IMG/VR virus record: IMGVR_UViG_3300020175_000009
Coordinates: 1 to 57,315 of that record
Origin: a virus
Reading direction: 5' to 3' (one strand)
DNA length: 57,315 nucleotides
Part shown: piece by piece, positions 36,115-45,000 of the stretch
Layout of the letters: each line of letters opens with the position of its first letter
Position numbering within the stretch: position 1 is the stretch's first letter
Translations under genes and position numbers: made by a program
The notes under the pieces: generated by a model
Database searches by the model: none
Told to the model about the DNA's origin: nothing
The model's input: the letters and a program-made list of their open reading frames with translations, nothing else

Positions 36115-37278
36115 ATGTCACAGAATTTATTCGAAAATTGGGACGTAACAAAAGGCGCCCTAACTGACGGTCTAACAGGCAATAAAAAGGTAGTAATGGA
36201 GTCAGTTCTTGAAAACACAAAGAGCTATCTTTCAGAATCTGCAGCCTCAGGCTCAACAATGGCTGGCAACATTGCCACAATGAACAAAGTTATCTTACCG
36301 GTAATCCGTCGCGTAATGCCAACGGTTATCGCTAACGAACTAGTTGGCGTACAGCCAATGACTGGCCCAGTAGGCCAAATCCACACACTACGTGTACGTT
36401 ACTCAGAAACAGCAGCTGGCGTTAACGCTGGTGACGAAGCTCTTTCACCATTTGCAATTGCAAAAGGTTACTCAGGTGACGCATCAACAGGTGGTCCATC
36501 TTCAACAGCTTCAATGGAAGCAGAAGCAGGCCGTCGTTTAAGTATCCAGGTACTAAAGCAAACTGTAGAAGCAAAAACACGCAAGCTATCAGCACGTTGG
36601 ACTTTTGAAGCAGCACAAGATGCTAACTCAATGCATGGTCTAGACGTAGAAGCTGAAATCATGCAAGCACTAGCACAAGAAATCACAGCAGAGATCGACC
36701 AAGAAGTTCTAGGTTCTCTACGTGTTCTAGCTGGTACAGCTACAGACACATACGACCAAGGTAACGTATCAGGTCAAGCAACATTCGTTGGTGACCAACA
36801 CGCAGCTCTAGCAGTTCTAATCAACCGCGCAGCTAACCTAATTGCAACACGCACACGTCGTGGCGCTGGTAACTACGTTGTTGTTTCACCAACAATGCTA
36901 ACAGTTCTACAATCAGCTACAACTTCAGCGTTTGCACGTACAACAGAAGGTCCTTTCGAGGCACCAACTAACACAAAATTCGTAGGTACACTAAACAACA
37001 CAATGCGTGTTTTTGTAGACCAGTATGCGAACGATTCAACTGATATCCTAGTTGGCTACAAAGGCGAAGGCGAAATGGACGCAGCTGCGTTCTATTGCCC
37101 ATACATCCCGCTAATGTCTTCAGGCACAGTACTAGACCCAGCAACATTCGAACCAACAGTGTCATTCATGACACGTTACGGTTACGTAGAGCTAAACAAC
37201 CAAGCTTCATCACTTGGTAACGCAGCTGACTACCTAGCTAAAATCGGTGTTAACTCTGGCGCACTATCATTCCAGTAA
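36115..37278 (+). CDS. 23: Major capsid protein gp23
   Basis: This 387-aa protein is the T4-type major capsid protein with the HK97 fold. Conserved segments include VMPTVIANELVGVQPMTGP (about 62-80), HTLRVRYSE (about 88-96), YQVQ-like ISVQVLKQTVEAKTRKL (read here as LSIQVLKQTVEAKTRKLSA, about 142-160), RWTFEAAQDANSMHG (about 161-175) and VDQYANDSTDILVGYKG (about 300-316). It is shorter than T4 gp23 (521 aa), like other marine relatives. AAGGAG precedes the ATG. Codon choice is strikingly uniform (CTA for Leu, ACA, GCA), as expected for the most abundant protein. A strong terminator follows. Confidence 0.95.
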   Translation: MSQNLFENWDVTKGALTDGLTGNKKVVMESVLENTKSYLSESAASGSTMAGNIATMNKVILPVIRRVMPTVIANELVGVQPMTGPVGQIHTLRVRYSETAAGVNAGDEALSPFAIAKGYSGDASTGGPSSTASMEAEAGRRLSIQVLKQTVEAKTRKLSARWTFEAAQDANSMHGLDVEAEIMQALAQEITAEIDQEVLGSLRVLAGTATDTYDQGNVSGQATFVGDQHAALAVLINRAANLIATRTRRGAGNYVVVSPTMLTVLQSATTSAFARTTEGPFEAPTNTKFVGTLNNTMRVFVDQYANDSTDILVGYKGEGEMDAAAFYCPYIPLMSSGTVLDPATFEPTVSFMTRYGYVELNNQASSLGNAADYLAKIGVNSGALSFQ

Positions 37279-37303
37279 GTTTTTACTAGAATATAAAATA
37301 ATT

Positions 37304-37333
37304 AAAACAGGCTCTTCGGAGCCTGTTTTTTTT
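37304..37333 (+). terminator. Intrinsic terminator after gp23
   Basis: AAAACAGGCTC, a TTCG loop, and GAGCCTGTTTT pair perfectly and run into further T. The UUCG tetraloop makes this a very stable stem. It closes the head gene block. Confidence 0.92.
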
Positions 37334-37359
37334 GTATTCATTATCAATGTATATAAAAG

Positions 37360-37368
37360 GATAAATAG
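37360..37368 (+). promoter_or_regulatory. Late promoter-like GATAAATAG
   Basis: GATAAATAG lies 43 bases before the ATG at 37411 and just after the gp23 terminator, so it would restart transcription for the structural-decoration genes. Confidence 0.58.
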
Positions 37369-37410
37369 AAGTACAGTAAGAAAAAAAACCTAGCATTGGA
37401 GGAAAAGATT

Positions 37411-38088
37411 ATGGCAACTATTGTAAAGCCAGACAACGAAGAATATAAAGTTGTAGGTAACATGACGGTTACTGGAAATCTTTCAGGCCTTGGGAATTTT
37501 AATTTAACCGAAACATTAAATATTTTATCAACAAGTAATATTGATCTTTCAGCACCAGTGAATGGTGACGGCGCATTAAATGTGTCCGGTGGCGCATATA
37601 TTGAAAATGATTTGTATATCGGTGGCACATTGGCAGTAAATGGCGATGTCATTACACTAGGAAATACCGCTGGATCAATTACATTTAATGGGGGCCTTAG
37701 TAGTAATGTTGTGCCCTCAATTGATTCTCAATACAATTTGGGATCAGATGAAAAAAAATGGAAAAATATTTATACAAGTAACATTTTACTATCTTCAGGT
37801 GATAATAATACGGTAACTGGAATTGTAGATACATCTACGTCAGTCTCTTATGTAGATATTACATCGCCGGCAGTAAACACATTGCCAGATCTTGACGTTG
37901 ATCAGTTCGGAAAAATTAAAATTATTGTAGCATCAAATTTGTCATCACCAGTTCAAATAACTCCAACTACTGCGTTGGGGTTCACTAGTTTTATATTGAC
38001 AAACACAGGAGACAGTGTTACGCTAATGTTTATTAATGCAGCCTTAGGATGGGCAATTGTTAATAATTTTAGGGCTAGTGTTATTTAA
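37411..38088 (+). CDS. Virion structural protein, fibre-type beta-repeat
   Basis: This 225-aa protein has short alternating beta strands (NMTVTGNLSGLGNFNLTETL, GALNVSGGAYIENDLYIGG, SITFNGGLSS) typical of trimeric tail fibre shafts. It contains the module VVPSIDSQYNLGSDEKKWKN at about residues 103-122, which recurs in the 47023 fibre (IIPSVDS, YDLGSPSMKW). It ends with a beta-rich domain of about 90 residues. I chose the ATG at 37411 because GGAGG precedes it; an in-frame TTG overlaps that site. First gene of the fibre-like region. Confidence 0.7.
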   Translation: MATIVKPDNEEYKVVGNMTVTGNLSGLGNFNLTETLNILSTSNIDLSAPVNGDGALNVSGGAYIENDLYIGGTLAVNGDVITLGNTAGSITFNGGLSSNVVPSIDSQYNLGSDEKKWKNIYTSNILLSSGDNNTVTGIVDTSTSVSYVDITSPAVNTLPDLDVDQFGKIKIIVASNLSSPVQITPTTALGFTSFILTNTGDSVTLMFINAALGWAIVNNFRASVI

Positions 38089-38117
38089 TTTTTTCTGGGA
38101 TTATTGGAGGGAAAGTC

Positions 38118-39053
38118 GTGGCAATTAATTTAAACCACTCTAAAAACAAAATTGTATCGACTGAACAGGACTTAGTTCTAGACAGTGAAAATGCTAACAT
38201 TGCAGTTAGTGATAAACGCATTGTAAAGGTACAAGATCCAGTTGACGGTCAAGACGCAGTTAATAAAAGATATCTTGAAAATCAAGTTTTATCGGAAATA
38301 AGTAACAGTACATTTTTATTTACAAACCCCGCTCCAATGCCAGAAGAAGTTGGCGGATATGAGCCCGGATCTACATTTGACGATGCAACACTAGAACAAT
38401 TATTTCAAAACCTTCTTTATCCATATCAATACCCAGCTGTTACATCATTTTCTATTTCTGGACAAGGTACAACATTAGAGGTTGGGGATAGTGTTCCTGG
38501 AGGATTAACTACATTTGATTGGAATCTGTCAAATGATGTAAATGTCAACACGGACAGTATTTCAATTGAGGATTCAACATCCGAAACCGTATACGCTGTG
38601 GCACTTGCTAACGATAACACTGAATCAATTGATATTGGACCTGCTATTATCAAAACATCTGCCAGTTCTAACACCTGGAAATTAAGTGCCCAAAACACTC
38701 GTGGACAGTCAATATCAAGAACATTCAATGTATATTGGAAATGGAGAACATATTACGGAACTAGTGCAAATACATCTTTAACTGCGGACCAAGTTAAGTC
38801 ATTGCCGTCGAATTCATTGGATTCTAACTTTTCTGGAACTAAAACAGTACCTGCAAATGATTATAAATACTTCGCATACCCGACTAGTTTTGGTTTAAAA
38901 ATTAATTTTCAAGATGCAATTAATGGATTTGCGGTAGCAATGGAACCAGCATCAATATTAAGTATTACTAATGAGTTTGGTATTAGCACTGATTACTACG
39001 TTCACCGAACAACCAACCCAATTGTTGGTTCATTAACGGTGAAGATCGGATAA
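38118..39053 (+). CDS. Virion structural protein with Ig-like beta domain
   Basis: This 311-aa protein starts with a GTG at 38118 behind GGAGGG. Residues 1-65 resemble a fibre connector: VQDPVDGQDAVNKRYLENQV carries the DPVxxxDAVNKxYxD module common in tail fibre proteins. Residues about 105-200 read like an Ig-like fold (FDWNLSNDVNVNTDSISIED, WKLSAQNTRGQSISRTFNV), followed by WKWRTYYGTSANTSLTADQV and a compact C-terminal domain. Such proteins with a WRxYYG domain occur in marine myovirus fibre clusters. Role: fibre, collar or neck decoration; not resolved. Confidence 0.68.
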   Translation: MAINLNHSKNKIVSTEQDLVLDSENANIAVSDKRIVKVQDPVDGQDAVNKRYLENQVLSEISNSTFLFTNPAPMPEEVGGYEPGSTFDDATLEQLFQNLLYPYQYPAVTSFSISGQGTTLEVGDSVPGGLTTFDWNLSNDVNVNTDSISIEDSTSETVYAVALANDNTESIDIGPAIIKTSASSNTWKLSAQNTRGQSISRTFNVYWKWRTYYGTSANTSLTADQVKSLPSNSLDSNFSGTKTVPANDYKYFAYPTSFGLKINFQDAINGFAVAMEPASILSITNEFGISTDYYVHRTTNPIVGSLTVKIG

Positions 39054-39065
39054 GGAAGATAAAAT

Positions 39066-39788
39066 ATGGCTCTAATAACAGGCGCAGTAAATGTAACAGG
39101 AACTATATCACCAACCGATACAGCGGATATATATGCAACACACAATAGCATATACGGCAAAGGCGGATATCGAGAAGTTGCTGACTTATTAGAGAGAAAT
39201 TCAATTACATTGGCACGTCGATCAGACGGTATGCTAGTGTATGTACAATCAGATAATAAATTATATAAATTAGAAAACGGAATCGAGAACTCAAATTGGA
39301 TTGAATTTAATTTAGATTCAGAATCAATTAATTACGACCCTTCAAATAGTACTCTTTCGTCCACTAATGTGCAGGATGCAATAGATGAAGTAGCAGAAAA
39401 CGCACACACATTCGCCACTAAACAAGTAACTCATAACGTTACTGGTGGTGCAACAGGCAGTGTTACAGTAGTTCAAGGCGATGATGTTAACATCGATGTA
39501 ACTGTTGAATATGCTGAAAACGATTTTGCAGTAGGACCAACACAAAAAACCGCAGCACAGCATTCTTTTGTTACTGGTAAATACAACGTAGCAAAAGCCA
39601 CTTCTATTATGGAAGTGGGAATTGGGACAGACGGAAATAACAAACAGAACGCTTTTGAAGTATCAGAATCAGGTATAGTTAGTGCACCGTCAGCAGTCAG
39701 TAGTGAGATTACCAATGATGGTGATTTAACCACAAAAAATTACATAGATTACCTAATCATTGATTGCGGTATATATGATGAAGAATAG
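39066..39788 (+). CDS. Virion structural protein, fibre-associated
   Basis: This 240-aa protein starts at an ATG behind AAGGAAG. It holds the fibre module RRSDGMLVYVQSDNKLYKLE at about 51-70 with NWIEFN after it, and LSSTNVQDAIDEVAE at about 98-112, a repeat known from many phage fibre proteins. The C-terminal part ends DLTTKNYIDYLIIDCGIYDEE. Its neighbours are all of the same class. No catalytic motif was seen. Confidence 0.68.
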   Translation: MALITGAVNVTGTISPTDTADIYATHNSIYGKGGYREVADLLERNSITLARRSDGMLVYVQSDNKLYKLENGIENSNWIEFNLDSESINYDPSNSTLSSTNVQDAIDEVAENAHTFATKQVTHNVTGGATGSVTVVQGDDVNIDVTVEYAENDFAVGPTQKTAAQHSFVTGKYNVAKATSIMEVGIGTDGNNKQNAFEVSESGIVSAPSAVSSEITNDGDLTTKNYIDYLIIDCGIYDEE

Positions 39789-39810
39789 TATAAATTTATA
39801 GGAGAGCGAA

Positions 39811-41091
39811 ATGTCGCAAACAATTAAACTAAAACGCGGTTTAGAACAGAGCCGCCCAAGTATTACCCCATTAGCGGGCGAACTAATTTACACAACTGAC
39901 AATCTCGAAGTTTTCTTCGGTGATGGCAGTGCAGCAGGTGGTGCTGAAATTGGATATCTAAACACACGCACTGGTGGTACAGTGAATGGCAAAACAACTG
40001 TTAATTCAACATTAACAATTGCAACCGGCGATGAAAACACAAATGTATTTGAAGTATTAGATTCAGCAGGCGCAGGCCTCTTTGAAGTAACAGAAACTGG
40101 TAATGCAATTATTGGTGGAAAACTAACAGTAAATGGTACTGGACAATCAAGTTTTGCTGGTGATGTTTTAATTGGTGGATCACTATCAGTTAACGGCGAT
40201 GCAACTGTGGCAGTTGATATGCTTGCAGATACACTAACATTGACAGGTAACTTACAAGTAGACGGCAACTCCACACTGGGTAACGAAACAACAGACACCT
40301 TAACTGTTAATGGATTAACTGACTTTAATGGCGTAACAACAGTTAACTCAGCAGTAACATCTGCTGCCGGAGACGCCAATGTTAATGTATTCCAAGTTGT
40401 TGACTCGACAGGTGCAGGCTTATTTGAAGTAAGAGAAACTGGCGATGCGGTTATCGGCGGCGTACTTACTGTAAACGGTTCAGGTCAATCATCATTCACT
40501 GGTGACGTATTAGTTGGTGGATCACTAAGTGTTGCAGGTGATGCAACAGTAGCAGTAGACCTTTCGGCAGAAACACTAACACTAACAGGTGATCTAGATG
40601 TACGTGGCAACACAATACTAGGTAACGAACCAACTGACACAGTAACTATCAATGGTGTTACATCAATTAATGGTGACACAAACGTTATTGGTAACTTGAC
40701 AGTAACAGGCACAACTACAACAGTTAACTCAAACGAAGTTAACATTGGCGACGCAATCATCCTACTAAACAGTGATGAAACTGGTGCTCCATCACAAAAC
40801 GGTGGTATTGAAATTCAACGTGGCACATCCGACAATGTTGCTCTTTTCTGGAACGAAGCAGCTGATGCTTGGTACATTACAAAAGATGCTACTGACGAAA
40901 CTGGTCCAGATGCGACAAGTGTACGTATTTTGGATACTGATGATCTTGATGCATTAAATTCACAAATTGGTGAACGCACACTTAACAGCCTATCAGATGT
41001 TACAATTACTGACGTTGCAGTAGACCAGTTTGTGGTCTGGAGTGGCTCAGAATGGGTTAACACTGGTACTGTTGACGGCGGTACTTTCTAA
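39811..41091 (+). CDS. Beta-helical fibre protein with internal duplication
   Basis: This 426-aa protein opens with IKLKRGLEQSRPSITPLAGE and a short fGDGS turn, a module shared with the 41190 gene. Residues about 75-290 are beta-helical repeats such as LTVNGTGQSSFAGDVLIGGS. A segment of about 90 residues is present twice with an offset of 114 codons (342 bases); FEVLDSAGAGLFEVTETG and FQVVDSTGAGLFEVRETG are its starts. The end has FWNEAADAWYITKD and LSDVTITDVAVDQFVVW, modules of tail fibre tips. The ribosome site is AGGAGAGCG. Role: trimeric fibre. Confidence 0.72.
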   Translation: MSQTIKLKRGLEQSRPSITPLAGELIYTTDNLEVFFGDGSAAGGAEIGYLNTRTGGTVNGKTTVNSTLTIATGDENTNVFEVLDSAGAGLFEVTETGNAIIGGKLTVNGTGQSSFAGDVLIGGSLSVNGDATVAVDMLADTLTLTGNLQVDGNSTLGNETTDTLTVNGLTDFNGVTTVNSAVTSAAGDANVNVFQVVDSTGAGLFEVRETGDAVIGGVLTVNGSGQSSFTGDVLVGGSLSVAGDATVAVDLSAETLTLTGDLDVRGNTILGNEPTDTVTINGVTSINGDTNVIGNLTVTGTTTTVNSNEVNIGDAIILLNSDETGAPSQNGGIEIQRGTSDNVALFWNEAADAWYITKDATDETGPDATSVRILDTDDLDALNSQIGERTLNSLSDVTITDVAVDQFVVWSGSEWVNTGTVDGGTF

Positions 41092-41109
41092 AATAAAAAT
41101 AGTAAAAAA

Positions 41110-41135
41110 AGTCTGGGAATATATATTCCCAGACT
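41110..41135. terminator. Perfect 26-base inverted repeat, terminator-shaped on the minus strand
   Basis: AGTCTGGGAA, TATATA, TTCCCAGACT form a perfect palindrome. On the plus strand no T-run follows; on the minus strand seven T follow directly (41109 down to 41103). It is therefore shaped to stop leftward transcripts, yet both flanking genes run rightward. Confidence 0.5.
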
Positions 41136-41189
41136 ATAAACTATCATAAATTATAATTAAGGACTCTGTACATACAGAGAAGTTAGACA

Positions 41190-41918
41190 ATGGCACAAAA
41201 TATTAGATTAAAACGAACCAACATTTCTGGTAGAACAGGCGAAGATGCAGGATTGCTGTCTGGAGAATTAGCAATGAACACACAGGACGGGCGCCTGTGG
41301 GGGAAAGGTTCAGAACTTTTTGAAATTATTACTGAAACAAAAGTGTTCAGTCCAGCTACTTTAACCAACAAAGTAGTCACTGAAGCCGAACTTGCAGCAT
41401 TAATTAGTAACTATCAACTTAATAATGTTGTAACTCAAGATCAAAATACTCTTCCATCCGCACAGACATTTACTGGTGACGGATCCACAGTAAGCTATAC
41501 ACTATCAAATCAGCCAGCATCTGGAGAAGCAATTGATGTATATGTAAATGATGTATTACAGCGACCAGGAGATGTATATACGTTAACTGGCTCAGAGATT
41601 ACGTTTTCGACAGTGCCAGAAACAAATGACGACATATATGTAAAATATCGTTATCCGTTTGCTACTGTTATTGATAATCCAGAAAATAGTATTGAGAACA
41701 GGCATTTGAATTTGAGCTACACAAGCTCACAGCATAACAACGATGGAAATCAAACTTCATACACTATTGAACCCAATCACACTGTACATGATGTTCTAGT
41801 AATCGTCAATGGACTAATCCAACCACCAGATAATTATACAATTTCTGAAACAACATTGACATTAAATTCAGCCCCAATGGTTGGATCAATAATAGACTTC
41901 AGATATTTGCCTGTTTAG
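41190..41918 (+). CDS. Fibre protein with two receptor-end beta domains
   Basis: This 242-aa protein starts MAQNIRLKRTNISGRTGEDA and GELAMNTQDGRLWG, the same opening as the 39811 protein. It then has two copies of a beta domain: residues about 90-150 (FTGDGSTVSYTLSNQPAS, VYVNDVLQRPGDVYTL) and about 180-242 (YTIEPNHTVHDVLVIVNGLI). The first is also found at the C-termini of the two giant repeat fibres. The domain is common at fibre ends, where it could be a trimerisation or binding unit. A leader of 54 bases separates it from the palindrome at 41110. Confidence 0.7.
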   Translation: MAQNIRLKRTNISGRTGEDAGLLSGELAMNTQDGRLWGKGSELFEIITETKVFSPATLTNKVVTEAELAALISNYQLNNVVTQDQNTLPSAQTFTGDGSTVSYTLSNQPASGEAIDVYVNDVLQRPGDVYTLTGSEITFSTVPETNDDIYVKYRYPFATVIDNPENSIENRHLNLSYTSSQHNNDGNQTSYTIEPNHTVHDVLVIVNGLIQPPDNYTISETTLTLNSAPMVGSIIDFRYLPV

Positions 41919-41951
41919 ATAATGTAATCAGTTTATCCTAGTACAATCTAC

Positions 41952-41960
41952 TATAAATAG
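41952..41960 (+). promoter_or_regulatory. Late promoter-like TATAAATAG
   Basis: TATAAATAG carries the exact T4 core TATAAATA, 87 bases before the 1597-aa fibre gene. A second weaker TTAAATAC lies at 41977-41984 inside a palindrome. Confidence 0.6.
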
Positions 41961-41969
41961 TTGTGTTAA

Positions 41970-41988
41970 GAATGTATTAAATACATTC
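41970..41988. other. 19-base palindrome overlapping a promoter-like element
   Basis: GAATGTATT A AATACATTC is a perfect inverted repeat with a single central base. It contains TTAAATAC and lies between the TATAAATAG element and the fibre gene. It could be a binding site for a dimeric protein or a leader hairpin. Confidence 0.4.
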
Positions 41989-42047
41989 TGACATTTTTGA
42001 TATTAAGATAATATCATTTCAAATATATTTGATTGGAGAAATCTAAA

Positions 42048-45000
42048 ATGGCTTTTAGACAAATTAAAGCACCTGCTCTTGGTACCGGTTCGGTTATCGA
42101 AGGCAAACTGGCTCCGTCAGCAGTTTCAGGCCAAGCTGCTGCGGTATCAGTGTCATCACTAGATACTTTTCTATTTCATAGTGCATCAAACGACGCACTA
42201 TTTAAAGTAACAGCATCAGATCTTATTGGTTCTTATACAACTGATGATCTACAAGAAGGAACTAAAAAATTCTTCAGTGCTGCCCTAGCACAAGCCGCAG
42301 TAGCGCAAGACATTGTAGATGCGGTTGCCGCAGAAGCAACAATTGCTCGTGCAGCTGAATTAGTACTAACTAATGACCTAGCGGCAGAAGTAACACGTGC
42401 AACAACAGCAGAAGGTGTAAACGCAACAGCGATTGCAACTGAAACAACACGTGCAACAGCAGAAGAAGCACGTATCGACACAGCTTTTCAAGCAGCCGAT
42501 ACTGCATTACAAGCACAAATCGACAACATTATTTCAAATGTTGATCCAGCAGCACTGGATTCATTAACTGAAATCGTTGCTGAATTCCAAAACCAAGATA
42601 GTGTGTTATCATCAGCTATCACAGCAAACGCTAATGCTATTTCAGCAGAAGTAACACGTGCAACAACAGCAGAAGGTGTAAACGCAACAGCGATTGCAGA
42701 CGAAACTGTTCGTGCAACAGCAGCAGAAGCAACACTAACAGCAGATCTAACATCAGAAGCAGCTACACGTTTAGCTGACGACAATGCACTAGATGCTCGT
42801 GTAACTGTTAATGAAGGTGACATTGCAACACTACAATCTGATCTTACAGCTGAAATTGCAGCAACAGATGCTGAAGTTAATACACTAACTAGTGATTTAG
42901 CGGCAGAAGTAACACGTGCAACTGGTTCTGAAGCAGCAAACGCTCAAGCAATTGCTGACGAAGCAACTGCTCGTGCAACAGCAGACACAGCACTAGATAC
43001 TGCATACAAAGCAGCTGACGTAGCAACATTAACATCAGCACAAAACTTTGCAACAGCAGCAGATACGGCATTACAAACTGCAATGGAAACATATGCAGAT
43101 ACAGCAGAAGCAGACGCAATTGCAGACGCAGTAGCACAAGCTGAAGCAAAAGACGTTGCTCGTGCAGTAACTTCAGATGCAGCAGACGCAGCACTAGACG
43201 CTCGTGCAACAGTACTAGAAACTGAAATGGACGATGCGGAACTTCGCCTGTCCAATATTGAAGCAACATCAGGTGGCGCATCGCCATTAGATACAGTTGC
43301 TCAAACATTAGCAGGTGGTATTAACGAACTACATACTGACACAAACGCAGTAGAAGCTCGTGTAACAACAGCAGAAGCAGACATTGCAACTAATGCATCA
43401 GACATTGCTAACATTATCAGCAATACTGATCCAGCAGCATTAGACTCGCTAACTGAAATCGTTACAGCATTTGAAACAGCTGATAACGCATTTACAGCAA
43501 CTCTAAATGCAAACGCAACAGACCGTGCAGCAATCCGCAGTGAATTTGCGGCAGCAGATCTAGCAATCCAAACTGCATTAAATTCTGAAATTGCTTTAAC
43601 TGACGGTGAAATTGCAGCACTACAAGCGGCAGACACTAACGAAGTTACTAACCGTGTAGCAGGCGATGCAGCAACACTAGCATCAGCGCAAGCATATGCA
43701 GATACAGCAGAAGCAGACGCAATTGCAACAGCAGCAGCAGACGCAACAACTAAAGCAGATGCAGCACAAGCAGCGGCAGAAGGTTTTGCAACAGCAGCAG
43801 ATACAGTACTAGAAACAGCACTGAAATCATACGCTGATACAGCAGAAGCAGACGCAATTGCAACAGCAGGAACATACACAGATCAAGAAGTTCTTGCAGA
43901 AAAAACTCGTGCAGAAGCAGCAGAATCAGCTATTCAACTTCAAGTAACAGCCAATGCTGGTGAAATTGCAGACAACGCAACTGACATTGCAACTAACGTA
44001 GCAGCAATTTCACAAGAGTCAACAGATCGTGCGGCAGCAGATACTACTCTAACTGCTAACCTAGCAACTGAAGTATCACGTGCAACAGCAGCAGAACTAG
44101 TTCTAACTAATGATCTAGCGGCAGAAGTAACACGTGCAACAGCAGCTGAAACTGCAAACGCAACAGCAATTTCTAATGAAGTAACTCGCTCAACTACTAT
44201 TGATGCAACACATACAGCAAACATTGCAACTAACGTTCAAAATATTGCGACAAATGCAGCAGCAATTACAGCAGAGCAAGGACGTGCAGAAGCAGCAGAA
44301 GCGGCACTTGATACTCGTGTATCAGCACAAGAATCACAAGTTGCTTCTATCCTAAGTAATACAGATGCAGATGCACTAGATTCATTAACTGAAATCGTTG
44401 CAGCGTTCCAAACTGCAGATGGTGATATCAACAATGCAATTACTAACTTGTCAACAACAGCAGCAACAGATCGTGCAGCAATCCGCACAGAATTTGCTCT
44501 AGCAGACTCAGCATTGGACTCACGTCTAACTACTGAAGAAGGCAACGTAGACGCATTAGAAGCAATTGTGGGTTCAGCAACACTAACGACAACATCACAG
44601 ACTGTAACAGCAGCAATTAATGAACTAAATGCAGCAACATCAGCAACAACAGGCGGTCTACAAGACGAAGTTGATGCAATTGAAGCAGCTTTGGGATTAG
44701 CGGCTGATGGTACATTTGTAGCACACAGTGGCTCAAACTATATTGATGCGGCAACAACAGGCAAAGGAGCTCGTGAACTATTAGACGCAGCTATTAAAGC
44801 TGAAGAAGTTCGTGCAACAGCAGCAGAGGGTGTACTAACAACCAACGTTGCAACAAATTTGGCAACAATTGATCGTCATGGGCTTGACATTGCTACCAAT
44901 TCAGCAAATATTGCAACTAATGTTACAGCTATTGCTACTAATGCAGCAGATATTGTTTCAGAAGCTTCAACAGCTCGTGCAGCTGAATTAGTACTAACTA

